From contig NZ_BDHH01000025.1 of NCBI RefSeq assembly GCF_001748365.1, positions 1,889 to 52,535 of the forward strand: a DNA stretch of 50,647 nt. Direction: 5' to 3'. A program made the translations under genes and the position numbers. How positions within the stretch are numbered: position 1 is the stretch's first letter; each line of letters starts with the position of its first letter. Positions 39,426-47,403 of this stretch are shown one piece after another. The notes beneath the pieces are model-generated. The model searched no databases, had not been told where the DNA came from, and saw only the letters and a program-made list of their open reading frames with translations. The DNA is from Fusibacter sp. 3D3. GTDB lineage: Bacteria; Bacillota; Clostridia; Peptostreptococcales; Acidaminobacteraceae.

Positions 39426-39641
39426 CTAAATCCTTTCTCCAGTCTTATCAACAAAATACCCCTCAAACTCACAGTCCAAAGCCTCAGCAATGGCTTCTAA
39501 TTCCTCAATTGAAAAGTTATCTCTTTTCAGTTTATTTGCCATGTTTTGATTTGTAGTTCCAAGTCTTTTGCTGAGTTCTATAATTGTAACATTCTTTCGT
39601 TTAAGTATGATTCGGAGCTTTTCTCCCATAGTTAGTTTCAT
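39426..39641 (-). CDS. Small XRE-family helix-turn-helix regulator
   Basis: A 71-residue protein that is almost entirely one Cro/C1-type helix-turn-helix (MGEKLRIILKRKNVTIIELSKRL, then TNQNMANKLKRDNFSIEELEAIAEAL). Small proteins of this type are common next to parA in Firmicutes conjugative elements. It is divergent from parA, shares a regulatory region with it, and is followed at once by the nuclease gene, so it probably represses one or both transcripts. Confidence 0.85.
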   Translation of the reverse strand: MKLTMGEKLRIILKRKNVTIIELSKRLGTTNQNMANKLKRDNFSIEELEAIAEALDCEFEGYFVDKTGERI

Positions 39642-39673
39642 TAATTATCACCTGCCTAAGTTAAATAATACAT

Positions 39674-39780
39674 CTTATAGTGAATATTCGCAATAAAATC
39701 AAACCATTAAAATAACATAATGGATGAAATGTTGAGCACGTTAATTTATAAGTGTATAATCACATTAATAAGTGAATATT
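39674..39780. promoter_or_regulatory. parA promoter and repeated operator motifs
   Basis: TTGAGC (39732-39737), 17 bp, TATAAT (39755-39760) form the parA promoter. AGTGAATATT occurs at 39679-39688 and 39771-39780, and a related ATAAGTGTATAAT (39748-39760) overlaps the -10 box, one copy lying exactly 20 bp before the next. The XRE protein or ParB is the likely binder. Confidence 0.5.
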
Positions 39781-39799
39781 AGAAAGGAGCAAAAAAAAC

Positions 39800-40582
39800 A
39801 TGAGTAAAATAATTGGAATCGCTTCACAAAAGGGTGGAGTAGGGAAATCAACGACATGCAGAAATTTAGCATCTGAATTAACAAAAGAAGGGTATAGGGT
39901 TTTGGCTGTTGATTGTGATAATCAAGCTAGCATGACTGATTGTTTTGGAATTGAAGATCCAGAAAAACTTGAAATGACATTGTATCACTTGATGATGGAT
40001 GTTATTACAGAAAAAGATCTACCACCAAAAGAGAAGTTCATCATTCAAAAAGAAGGTATTGATATTATTCCAAGTAGTATTGAGCTTTCAGCTATTGAGA
40101 TCAATCTTGTCAGTACAATGAGTAGGGAATATGTGCTTAGAACTATTCTTGATGAAGTTAAAAATGATTATGATTATATCCTATTAGACTGTATGCCTTC
40201 ACTGGGATTAATGACACTTAATGTCCTTGCTGCATGCAATAGTGTTTTAATACCTGCAACACCAGAGTATTTGTCAGTTAAAGGACTTGAGCTTTTACTT
40301 AGAACTATTTTTAAACTAAAGAAGAGAATCAATCCAGCTATTACTTTTGAAGGCATACTGCTGACCATGTTTGAAGAGCAAACGAATCTTTCTAAAAACA
40401 TGTTGGACATGATTGAAAAATCTTATGGTGAACACATTAAAGTCTTTAAAACTAAGATACCTAAATCAGTCAAAGTTGGTGAAGCAAATCTTCAAAGTAA
40501 AAGTATTGTAGACTACATGCCAACAAACAAAGCAGCTATTGCCTATCAAGCATTTGCAAAGGAGTTGATCAATAATGGATAA
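39800..40582 (+). CDS. ParA family ATPase
   Basis: A 260-residue ParA/Soj-type partition ATPase. It has the deviant Walker A KGGVGKSTT (residues about 11-19), Walker A' in AVDCDNQASMTD and Walker B YDYILLDCMPSLG. It has no N-terminal DNA-binding domain, so it is the chromosome/ICE-type short form. With the adjoining ParB it would segregate or stabilise the excised element. An AAAGGAG site precedes the ATG. Confidence 0.93.
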   Translation: MSKIIGIASQKGGVGKSTTCRNLASELTKEGYRVLAVDCDNQASMTDCFGIEDPEKLEMTLYHLMMDVITEKDLPPKEKFIIQKEGIDIIPSSIELSAIEINLVSTMSREYVLRTILDEVKNDYDYILLDCMPSLGLMTLNVLAACNSVLIPATPEYLSVKGLELLLRTIFKLKKRINPAITFEGILLTMFEEQTNLSKNMLDMIEKSYGEHIKVFKTKIPKSVKVGEANLQSKSIVDYMPTNKAAIAYQAFAKELINNG

Positions 40583-41600
40583 AACAAAAATGAAAAAGAA
40601 AGAGACCTTCGCTTCAATATTTGGCGATGATTATGAAGAAGCCCCTTCAAGTAAAGATGAAGGAGTAATGACTTTAAAGTTAGAACAATTAGTACCTTTT
40701 CTAAATCATCCTTTCAAACTCTATGAGGGTGAACGACTAAATGAGATGGTTGAGAGCATCAAGAACTATGGTGTTATTGTTCCGATTGTAGTTAGAAAAA
40801 AAGGGTTGAAGTATGAAATACTAAGTGGTCATAACAGGGTTAATGCAGCGAAGCTTGCAGGACTCATTGATGTTCCATCTGTTATTAAAGAAGGACTAAC
40901 AGAGGAAGAAGCCACATTGATTGTCACAGAAACGAATTTGATGCAACGATCATTTACTGACCTCGAGCATTCAGAAAGAGCTACAGTAATTGCTACTAGG
41001 CATAGTGCCATGAAAAGTCAGGGAGTTAGAACAGACTTGCTTAATGAAATTGAAAAACTGTCAAAAGCGCCTAATTTGAGTAGTGAAGAAACTTCGTGCC
41101 CACTGGGCATGAAGTTGGACACTAAGAGAGAAATTGGTGCGGATTATAATCTATCATCAAGATCTGTAGCTAGATACCTTAGAATAGATAAACTCAGCAA
41201 TACCCTAAAAGAATTAGTAGATAGTGGAATGATTGCCATGCGAGCGGGTGTTGATTTATCCTATCTATCAGAAGATAACCAAGAAATGTTAGAAGCCATC
41301 ATTTCAGAAAACACTTTCAAAGTGGACATGAAAAAAGCGGCACTTCTTAGAAATTATGATAAAGAGGGCAAGCTTAACTGGGATACAGCTAAACAAATTA
41401 TTTCAGGTGATATGCTAAAAAGCACTGGCAAAATCAAACCTTTTAAAATTCAACCAACTATCATTTCAAAGTACTTTAAACCCACAGAGGATAAGAAGGA
41501 TATTGAAAATATAATAGAAAAAGCACTCGAAATGTATTTTACCCAGATAAAAACAATTGATTCAGAGATGGAGGAGGAGGGGGAGGAGATGAGTGAGTAG
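40575..41600 (+). CDS. ParB/Spo0J-like partition protein
   Basis: A 341-residue ParB-type protein. The N-terminal ParB/Srx nuclease-like domain holds KYEILSGHNRVNAAKLAG (about residues 75-95) and TETNLMQRSFTDLEHSERA, followed by the helix-turn-helix region RSVARYLRIDKL. The C-terminal tail is acidic. The start overlaps parA by 8 bp, so they are coupled. It is the DNA-binding partner of ParA; the centromere site it binds may be among the repeats at 39674-39780 but is unproven. Confidence 0.9.
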   Translation: MDKTKMKKKETFASIFGDDYEEAPSSKDEGVMTLKLEQLVPFLNHPFKLYEGERLNEMVESIKNYGVIVPIVVRKKGLKYEILSGHNRVNAAKLAGLIDVPSVIKEGLTEEEATLIVTETNLMQRSFTDLEHSERATVIATRHSAMKSQGVRTDLLNEIEKLSKAPNLSSEETSCPLGMKLDTKREIGADYNLSSRSVARYLRIDKLSNTLKELVDSGMIAMRAGVDLSYLSEDNQEMLEAIISENTFKVDMKKAALLRNYDKEGKLNWDTAKQIISGDMLKSTGKIKPFKIQPTIISKYFKPTEDKKDIENIIEKALEMYFTQIKTIDSEMEEEGEEMSE

Positions 41601-41641
41601 ATTAAAATATATTATAGAAAAATATAGGTGGAAATACGTTA

Positions 41642-41673
41642 AACGCTTGGGTTGAACCCAGCGTTATTTTTTT
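41642..41673 (+). terminator. Intrinsic terminator/attenuator after parB
   Basis: AACGC...TGGG pairs with CCCA...GCGTT (41642-41651 with 41657-41665), followed by seven Ts (41667-41673). It sits just before the ribosome-binding site of the next gene, so it may attenuate rather than end the operon. Confidence 0.7.
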
Positions 41674-41686
41674 AGGAGGAATAAAG

Positions 41687-41929
41687 ATGTCTAATATTAC
41701 AAAAGTAACAAAAGTATCAGATGATTTTCTAGCTTTGATTACGTGGCTAACAAAACCAAATGATGAAGAGATTAGAGTTATAAAGGGAATTGTTAAAAAT
41801 GAAGGTGTTCGAGCTTTGTTTATAAACATCACATCACTTCAAGTTTCAAATGAATTAAAAAGCAAATTGATTGACCTTAAAAATGTCATAATTGCTTTTG
41901 ATGGTGACATTTCAGAAGGTGGTGAATAG
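41687..41929 (+). CDS. Hypothetical small protein of the island
   Basis: An 80-residue protein with an AGGAGGA site and 2 bp to the next gene, so it is clearly part of the operon. It is mildly acidic, with alternating hydrophobic positions (DFLALITWLT, VRALFINITS, NVIIAFDGD) that suggest a small alpha/beta fold. I do not recognise it. Confidence 0.65.
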   Translation: MSNITKVTKVSDDFLALITWLTKPNDEEIRVIKGIVKNEGVRALFINITSLQVSNELKSKLIDLKNVIIAFDGDISEGGE

Positions 41930-41931
41930 CC

Positions 41932-42639
41932 ATGTCAAGACAAGTTAAATACTCAGAGGATTTCTTTAAAAGTTTAAATGCCTTAACAGGAATACCTATG
42001 AGAAAAATTCAAGCATATGCTAAAGATAATAATCCATTTAACATACTTGAGCACCCAATGGTTGTTGATCCAAATGAAAAGCAACTTGAAAAAATAAGCA
42101 AACTCAATGAGTTTATTTCGTCATACAGTGTATTAAGAATGGAAGAAGATCAGAATCGTATTAAGTTTTCGTCGCCAGAAGACTCAGGTAAATACTTTCA
42201 GTCATTGCTTGGCGGTATGAAGGATAAAGAGCGATTTATGGTGGCGTTTTTAGATAACAGCAATAGCATTATTGAAACAAGAACAGTTTCTGAAGGTGGC
42301 ATTAACATGGCGGTTGTTCATCCTAGAGAAATATTGAAAATCGCCATATCAAATGATTGTAGTAGTTTAATCCTTTCTCATAATCACCCAGGAGGATCAA
42401 CCAATCCATCAAAAGAAGATCAAGCATTAACTCAACGGATTGTAGATATTTTTCATCCACTGAGCATCAAAGTACTGGATCATATTATTGTTGGAGGTTC
42501 TAGGTTCTCGTCTATGGCGGAACAGGGATATCTGCCAAATGGATCACTTAATAATGCAAAGTACGATCCTATTGTTTTCAGTGATGATATAAAAGAACAA
42601 GAATCCGATTATCCAATAGACGAAGAACTGGAATTGTGA
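41932..42639 (+). CDS. RadC-like JAB-domain protein
   Basis: A 235-residue protein with the RadC/JAB metalloprotease-like domain in the second half: VHPREILKIAISNDCSSLILSHNHPGGSTNPSKED holds the HxH...D pattern (HNHPGG, Ser, Asp). The N-terminal part is specific to mobile-element versions. Despite the RadC name, such proteins have no proven repair role and are common in ICEs and plasmids. It lies in the same operon as the gene just upstream. Confidence 0.85.
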   Translation: MSRQVKYSEDFFKSLNALTGIPMRKIQAYAKDNNPFNILEHPMVVDPNEKQLEKISKLNEFISSYSVLRMEEDQNRIKFSSPEDSGKYFQSLLGGMKDKERFMVAFLDNSNSIIETRTVSEGGINMAVVHPREILKIAISNDCSSLILSHNHPGGSTNPSKEDQALTQRIVDIFHPLSIKVLDHIIVGGSRFSSMAEQGYLPNGSLNNAKYDPIVFSDDIKEQESDYPIDEELEL

Positions 42640-42654
42640 CAAGGGGGGATCTAA

Positions 42655-43629
42655 GTGTACAAAGAAAAGCGATTTTCAGATGATGAGCTGAATAAGGCAA
42701 ACAGTATGGATATCCTTGTATATGCAGAAAGTATTGGACTTGAGCTAAAGAGATCAGGTAGATCTTTCAAAGTTGAAAACTATGGTGGATTATACATTGA
42801 TATTAGCGGCAAGAAGTGGAATTGGTTTACTCAACATAAAGGTGGTGGACCTATTCAATTTGTTATGGAAATGGAAGGTAAAACTTGGGTGGATGCAGTT
42901 TATACATTGCTTGGAAATGAAAAAAGTGAACTTTCAATTAGACCAAGAATTCAGGTCGAAGAAGAAAAGGGTGAATTTAAACTTCCAGAGAAGAACGATA
43001 CTTTTAAACACATCATCGCTTACTTGATTCGGGCTAGGGGCATTGATAAAGACATTGTCTATGATTTCATCAACAAGGAAAAACTCTTTGAAAACAAGCA
43101 AAAAAGCTGTGTATTTGTTGGCTATGATGATAATCAAGAACCCAAATACGCAAGTGTTAGAAGTACCAATACAGCTGGTAAAACTTACAGAGGCGATATC
43201 AAAAATTCAGATAAGACATTTCCCTTTTGTTATCAAGGAAACACTAAGACCCTTTGTGTATTTGAAGCGCCAATTGATCTGATGAGTTATTTGACACTGC
43301 TTAAATACCATCAAGTCAATGATTTTAGTCACCACATGATTTCGCTTGGTGGGGTTGCTGATAAAGCTTTGGATTACTACTTAAAGCAACATCCAGAAAT
43401 TAAAAGCATAATGCTCTGCCTCGATAATGACGAAGCAGGGCATTTTTCATGTCAGCAGATCAATGAAAAATACCATGAATTTTATCACATGCAAAAGCAC
43501 GGTCCAATCGGTAAAGATTTTAATGAAGATTTACTAGCAATAAGGAACAACCATCAAGTTTCACAGGCAAGAGAGCCAGAGGATGCTTATGGAGTTGATC
43601 AATATGTTGAAGAAGAAACCGAATTATAA
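42655..43629 (+). CDS. TOPRIM/DUF3991 primase-like protein
   Basis: A 324-residue protein that starts with a GTG after AAGGGGGG. The N-terminal part has the WNWFTQHKGGGPIQFVM segment of DUF3991, and residues about 200-275 form a TOPRIM domain (VFEAPIDLMSY for the glutamate and MLCLDNDEAG for the DxD). Such proteins are encoded by Firmicutes conjugative elements and are thought to prime or nick DNA during transfer. The TOPRIM motifs are complete; there is no helicase domain. Its end touches the next gene's ribosome-binding site. Confidence 0.85.
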   Translation: MYKEKRFSDDELNKANSMDILVYAESIGLELKRSGRSFKVENYGGLYIDISGKKWNWFTQHKGGGPIQFVMEMEGKTWVDAVYTLLGNEKSELSIRPRIQVEEEKGEFKLPEKNDTFKHIIAYLIRARGIDKDIVYDFINKEKLFENKQKSCVFVGYDDNQEPKYASVRSTNTAGKTYRGDIKNSDKTFPFCYQGNTKTLCVFEAPIDLMSYLTLLKYHQVNDFSHHMISLGGVADKALDYYLKQHPEIKSIMLCLDNDEAGHFSCQQINEKYHEFYHMQKHGPIGKDFNEDLLAIRNNHQVSQAREPEDAYGVDQYVEEETEL

Positions 43630-43642
43630 GGAGGCAAAGAAG

Positions 43643-44056
43643 ATGTATTTTATGAATGAAGATCATGCTTATAATTTTCAAAATATGATATTGCAAGATA
43701 AAACCCATGTAAATGATCGAGAACGATTTGCGTTGTTTTATATACTTGGCGGCAATGAAGATCTATTTCTAAAAAGAAGCCATGTATATGATTTTAAGCT
43801 GCATGAAATCAATCCAGATGTTTTGACAAACGCAGAAGTAGATTTTTGTTCAAGCAGTAAAGCGCTTATCAGACTAGCATATAATCTTTACAACGGACAT
43901 GAAGATAGTTTTATAAGTCCCCATGATTTGTTTAGAACATTAGATTCAAGAAACTATCTAATTGCAAAAGGTGCCATCGATATGAGGTTTGGAAGGGATA
44001 TTGAAGAACAAATGAATGAAGGTGTTGAGGAAGAGATGGAGATAGAGTTTCTGTGA
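43643..44056 (+). CDS. Hypothetical island protein (possibly DUF6075-like)
   Basis: A 137-residue acidic protein with an AAGGAGG site at 43628-43634, which is why the ATG at 43643 is preferred to an upstream in-frame ATG at 43583 lying inside the TOPRIM gene. The start MYFMNEDHAYNF and a later RFALFYILGGN segment resemble small proteins commonly seen in Firmicutes conjugative elements. The function is unknown. It is the last gene of the parA-led block. Confidence 0.65.
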   Translation: MYFMNEDHAYNFQNMILQDKTHVNDRERFALFYILGGNEDLFLKRSHVYDFKLHEINPDVLTNAEVDFCSSSKALIRLAYNLYNGHEDSFISPHDLFRTLDSRNYLIAKGAIDMRFGRDIEEQMNEGVEEEMEIEFL

Positions 44057-44115
44057 GGATGTTATATTACAAGTAGCGAAATATATATTTTAAGTAATGT
44101 TAAGTTCGTTTGAAA

Positions 44116-44174
44116 TTGTATACAACGAAAAATAATTTGCAAATTATATACTTTGGATATATAATTGTTGTATA
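44116..44174 (+). promoter_or_regulatory. Promoter and operator of the XRE/ImmA/PIN operon
   Basis: TTGCAA (44137-44142), 17 bp, TATAAT (44160-44165) form a good promoter. A perfect palindrome TTGTATACAA (44116-44125) lies just upstream, and a matching half site TTGTATA (44168-44174) covers the likely transcription start. This is the layout of an autoregulated XRE repressor. Confidence 0.6.
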
Positions 44175-44209
44175 GATAAGTAGAAATGTTTTTGAAAGGA
44201 GAGTTATTT

Positions 44210-44560
44210 ATGTCAAAAATCAACATTGATAAACTTGCAAAGGTATGTTTAAAATATAAAAAAGAAAATCAATTAAATCAAAATCAAATGTCGGAGTTAT
44301 TAGCAATTAATAATCAGATTTATGGGAAGATTGAGAGAGGACAACATTTGCCTAAATTGGATCAATTAGAAAAGATACTAGAAATTACAGGTAATGATTT
44401 TACAGATATTCTTATTTCTGAAAATAAGCCAGATGTAATTGTTGCATTGAAAGGTGAAGCAAAAACTGATGAAGAAACGAAAATTTTTGACGAGTTGATA
44501 GAAATGATTTTATGTTTGGATAAACATAAAAATTTAAGGGAAAACAACTATGGCAGATAA
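44210..44560 (+). CDS. XRE-family regulator of a three-gene module
   Basis: A 116-residue protein with a Cro/C1 helix-turn-helix (LNQNQMSELLAINNQIYGKIERGQ, about residues 19-45) and a short acidic C-terminal tail. The ATG at 44210 has an AAAGGAG site; an in-frame ATG at 44186 has none. Its end overlaps the ImmA-like gene by 11 bp, so it is coupled to it. XRE repressors beside ImmA/IrrE proteases are often the protease's target, so cleavage of this protein would open the operon. Confidence 0.85.
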   Translation: MSKINIDKLAKVCLKYKKENQLNQNQMSELLAINNQIYGKIERGQHLPKLDQLEKILEITGNDFTDILISENKPDVIVALKGEAKTDEETKIFDELIEMILCLDKHKNLRENNYGR

Positions 44561-45437
44561 TAATAAGATAATATTGAAGCCAAATGAAGAGTTGGATATT
44601 GTTGAACTGGTTAAATCTAAGCGAAGATCTTTAGATTTGGGTATGGGACCAATTGGCGAGAAGATTTTTACTGTATTTAGAGATAATAATATTCAGCTGC
44701 TGAATTTTGATCTGGAACTTAAAAACTCTAGTGGTTTAGCAGCTTTTTATTTAGAGAAAAAAAGTACTGTTACTGATTTGGAATCATACTACATTGCGAT
44801 AAATACATCGGAACCATTAGATATGCAAATCTTTAATGCTTGCCATGAGTATTATCATCATATTGACGATAATGAAAAAACATTGCATCTTCAACGGATA
44901 TCAGAACCTGATGATGATTTGACAAATGCTAAAGCCAATAGATTTGCTGCCGAATTTTTATTGCCTACAGAAACTCTAGTAACCTTAGTTAAGAAACATA
45001 ACAGAGGAAAAACAAATTTAGAACTTTGGAACGAAAATGCTTTGCTAAGATTGATTGTTCAAGTACAAATAGACTTTCAAGTTCCATACAAAATGATTGT
45101 TAAAAGACTTAGTGAAATTGAAGCAATTACCACAAGTTTAAAGGGTGAGTTGTTATCTATTAATGATAGAGATAGTTACAGTATTTACTATAAAATTGGT
45201 ATAACAATAAATGAATATATTTTCTCTAAGCTGAATAGAGCGACGAATAAAAGTGGTGTGGACACTGAAGCATTAAATGTGATTTTACAAAATTTTGATG
45301 AAGAGACTATTACCGTAGATTCCGCAATAAAAGATTTAGAAATTTTCGATAAAAAATTAGAAGATTTTGGTTATGATATTAATGTTCTGGAAGACGATAT
45401 TGATGAAATAGCTGAGTTGTTTGGAGATGATGACTAA
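44550..45437 (+). CDS. ImmA/IrrE family metallopeptidase
   Basis: A 295-residue protein with a zinc peptidase motif HEYYH (H99, E100, H103) and the third-ligand region NRFAAEFLLP (E135), the ImmA/IrrE (COG2856, DUF955) signature. It has a long C-terminal extension (about 165-295), acidic and helical, absent from minimal ImmA. It overlaps the XRE gene and ends one base into the PIN-like gene. By analogy with ICEBs1 ImmA it should cleave the XRE repressor; the tail could bind the PIN-like protein or sense a signal (inference). Confidence 0.85.
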   Translation: MADNNKIILKPNEELDIVELVKSKRRSLDLGMGPIGEKIFTVFRDNNIQLLNFDLELKNSSGLAAFYLEKKSTVTDLESYYIAINTSEPLDMQIFNACHEYYHHIDDNEKTLHLQRISEPDDDLTNAKANRFAAEFLLPTETLVTLVKKHNRGKTNLELWNENALLRLIVQVQIDFQVPYKMIVKRLSEIEAITTSLKGELLSINDRDSYSIYYKIGITINEYIFSKLNRATNKSGVDTEALNVILQNFDEETITVDSAIKDLEIFDKKLEDFGYDINVLEDDIDEIAELFGDDD

Positions 45438-46141
45438 TGGCGAAAGTGATCATTCCAAATCAAAAATTTATTGATTTATTAATAGATAAGAGTCAAACGG
45501 TTGTAATAGATGCTAATTTGATAATTCCGCCAGACCGATCAAGTATTAAGCTTAGTCATGCAGCAAGCTTAAAGTTGTCATTTGACAAGTATAAAGAGGA
45601 TTTTCTTAATCCGCTATTTAGCGTGTTTCCGAGCATTGCAATACATGAAGCCGTCTATGCTGAAATAATAGAAACTGATGTGATTAAGGAATACATTGAC
45701 CATAAAATTGAAAGTAAAACAATTACTTTGTTAAGGGATCAAGATTTATCGTCTGAAGAAGAATCTCTTAGGAATACTGTTGAAGGAAGCATAGCTCAGT
45801 TTACAAATTATAATCCATATATCGATAATAGAAAAGACCGAGGCGAAGTTAAGTCATTGTCATATGCAGTTGCAAAAGAATTAGTATATTTTTCAACTAA
45901 TGATTCAAATGCAATTTCATTAATTTTGAGACAGGAACTAGAACCATATTTACATTCGCTTGGGGCTATTAAAGTTTATGAACTCATTTTTGCTATTCGG
46001 ATATTTCATGGTAATTTAAAAATCCTGAAAGGATTATACAAACTTCTTTATTATCTTACAGCAAGAGAAAAGGAAATAAATCATGATTGGGCAACTTTCT
46101 GTGATGAGTGCGAAAAAGAGTATAGAGAATATTGTAATTGA
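45437..46141 (+). CDS. PIN-like domain protein (candidate toxin nuclease)
   Basis: A 234-residue protein. I infer a PIN-like fold from its order of acidic residues: TVVIDANLI (D25), SIAIHEAVYAEI (E71), DRGEVKSLSYAVA (E137) and YFSTNDSNAI (D156). These match the four acidic positions of PIN ribonucleases in the usual order and spacing. A helical C-terminal segment (about 175-234) ends with a Cys-containing DECEKEYREYC. The ATG overlaps the ImmA-like stop, so it is made together with it. No separate small antitoxin is seen. The call is motif-based and not certain. Confidence 0.6.
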   Translation: MAKVIIPNQKFIDLLIDKSQTVVIDANLIIPPDRSSIKLSHAASLKLSFDKYKEDFLNPLFSVFPSIAIHEAVYAEIIETDVIKEYIDHKIESKTITLLRDQDLSSEEESLRNTVEGSIAQFTNYNPYIDNRKDRGEVKSLSYAVAKELVYFSTNDSNAISLILRQELEPYLHSLGAIKVYELIFAIRIFHGNLKILKGLYKLLYYLTAREKEINHDWATFCDECEKEYREYCN

Positions 46142-46199
46142 TTTTTTTCAATATCCCAAAGACCAAACAAATCCGTAAGACTTTGTGAGGGCAAGCTTC

Positions 46200-46267
46200 C
46201 ACATTGTCATACAATGTGCTTGATGGGATTCTCCCATACCCTATAAATACTTGGGACTGGGTCCCAA
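46200..46267. other. Three tandem tight hairpins in a noncoding stretch
   Basis: Three perfect stems with 3-nt loops follow one another: CACATTGT/ACAATGTG (46200-46218, loop CAT), TGGGA/TCCCA (46224-46236, loop TTC) and TTGGGAC/GTCCCAA (46251-46267, loop TGG). They lie in the 176-bp gap before the HD gene; the flank at 46175-46195 is GC-rich. An oriT, a structured RNA or a mobile-element end could look like this. With a MobC gene 900 bp downstream, oriT is my first guess, unproven. Confidence 0.45.
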
Positions 46268-46317
46268 ACCCTAATTATAGAACATAATAAGTTTATTTGA
46301 ACTTTGGAGGAAATCAG

Positions 46318-47154
46318 ATGTTTGCAACTAACAAGATACAAAAAAAGGCTTCGCAGAAACTAAAAAAAATTGTTGATGAAACGCACTCAACAGTTGCTGA
46401 AAATCTTGAAGATATTTATAAAAATTCAGTGGGCAATTATAAAGAACTGATGAATGCAGAAGTTAAAGATCTTAAGAAGTACAAGAATCAATTAAAAATA
46501 GATATAAAAGAAGTTGAAAACACCAAAAAAAACAGAAAACAATTAAAAGAAATGAAGAAGTTGAAAAAGAAAATAGCTGGTAAGATAGAAACATATGAAT
46601 CATACATTGGGGGATACGAATATAAAAAAAAGCTTAAAAAACGAAGTCAGATAATTATTAACCATTCGTTGTGTGTTTTATCTATTGCTAATGAAATAAA
46701 TGAAATTATTGCTGAACCACTTGATAGCAAATTGATTGAGTGTGTTTCTATAATGCATGATTCATATAAGTTAGTTGACAAGTCATACAGACATTCTTCG
46801 AACTCAGCTTATTTGTTTAATGAATTACATGGGGAAAAGTTCTTTTCAAAAATAGGTGATAATGATGCTAAAATAATAGTTAAAGCGATAAATTTGCACA
46901 ATAAACCTGAAAAAATTTATGCAGGGACTGAATATTCACAAGAAGAAATTTTGGCAAGTATACTACATGATGCAGATAAAATTTCTAAACTATATAAGAA
47001 GAAAAATTGGATGAAGAAGAAGACGTATCTGAGTCCGAAAGATTATGAGAAAAATATTGATAAAATCAGAAAAAAATTACGTTTATTAGAGTCGGAAAAG
47101 ATTATTGAAAAGCACGTAGAGTCTTTGATAGAGAGAAAATTATATTATGTTTAA
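46318..47154 (+). CDS. Coiled-coil plus HD-domain phosphohydrolase-like protein
   Basis: A 278-residue protein. Residues 1 to about 105 are a strongly charged, lysine-rich coiled coil. Residues about 110-255 form an HD domain with the full ligand order: His in INHSLCVLSIA, HD in IMHDSYKL, His in NLHNKP and a second HD in ILHDADKIS. The C-terminus is basic. HD enzymes hydrolyse phosphate esters of nucleotides. The pairing with a long coiled coil is unusual to me. The ATG at 46318 follows TGGAGG; the in-frame ATG at 46297 has no such site. It lies next to the three-hairpin region. Confidence 0.75.
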   Translation: MFATNKIQKKASQKLKKIVDETHSTVAENLEDIYKNSVGNYKELMNAEVKDLKKYKNQLKIDIKEVENTKKNRKQLKEMKKLKKKIAGKIETYESYIGGYEYKKKLKKRSQIIINHSLCVLSIANEINEIIAEPLDSKLIECVSIMHDSYKLVDKSYRHSSNSAYLFNELHGEKFFSKIGDNDAKIIVKAINLHNKPEKIYAGTEYSQEEILASILHDADKISKLYKKKNWMKKKTYLSPKDYEKNIDKIRKKLRLLESEKIIEKHVESLIERKLYYV

Positions 47155-47163
47155 ATAAAGAAG

Positions 47164-47385
47164 GTGATAGAGATTTCAAATAAAGTAAAACGAATTAATC
47201 TAAGAGTAACAGAAAAAGATTATGAAATGATAAGCAAAAAAGCAAAAAAAGCAAAACTAAATATAAGCCAATACGTATCCCTGTCAGCACTTGACAGGGA
47301 TATTGTTGTTTTTGAGGATTTAAAAGAGTTAATTCATCAATTATCCTACATTCCGCTGAATAGGTTACAAAAATCCAACATTTAA
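47164..47385 (+). CDS. Short MobC-like relaxosome protein, probably truncated
   Basis: A 73-residue protein starting at a GTG 7 bp after the HD gene. Residues 8-60 match the MobC mobilisation family: a ribbon-helix-helix type RINLRVTEKDYEMISKKAKKA followed by SQYVSLSALDRDIVVFEDLKELIHQLSYI. Full MobC proteins are about 100-130 residues and are usually followed by a relaxase gene. Here the last residues (PLNRLQKSNI) replace the usual GNNLNQ segment, and no relaxase follows because unrelated sequence and an IS21 element come next. The start has only a weak AAGAAGG site. Confidence 0.7.
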   Translation: MIEISNKVKRINLRVTEKDYEMISKKAKKAKLNISQYVSLSALDRDIVVFEDLKELIHQLSYIPLNRLQKSNI

Positions 47386-47403
47386 ATCCAACTATTTTTA
47401 ACC

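Noticed and set aside
44057-44115. A short gene between the 137-residue protein and the XRE operon
   Set aside because: There is no ribosome-binding site and no frame of useful length; the stretch is AT-rich upstream promoter DNA.
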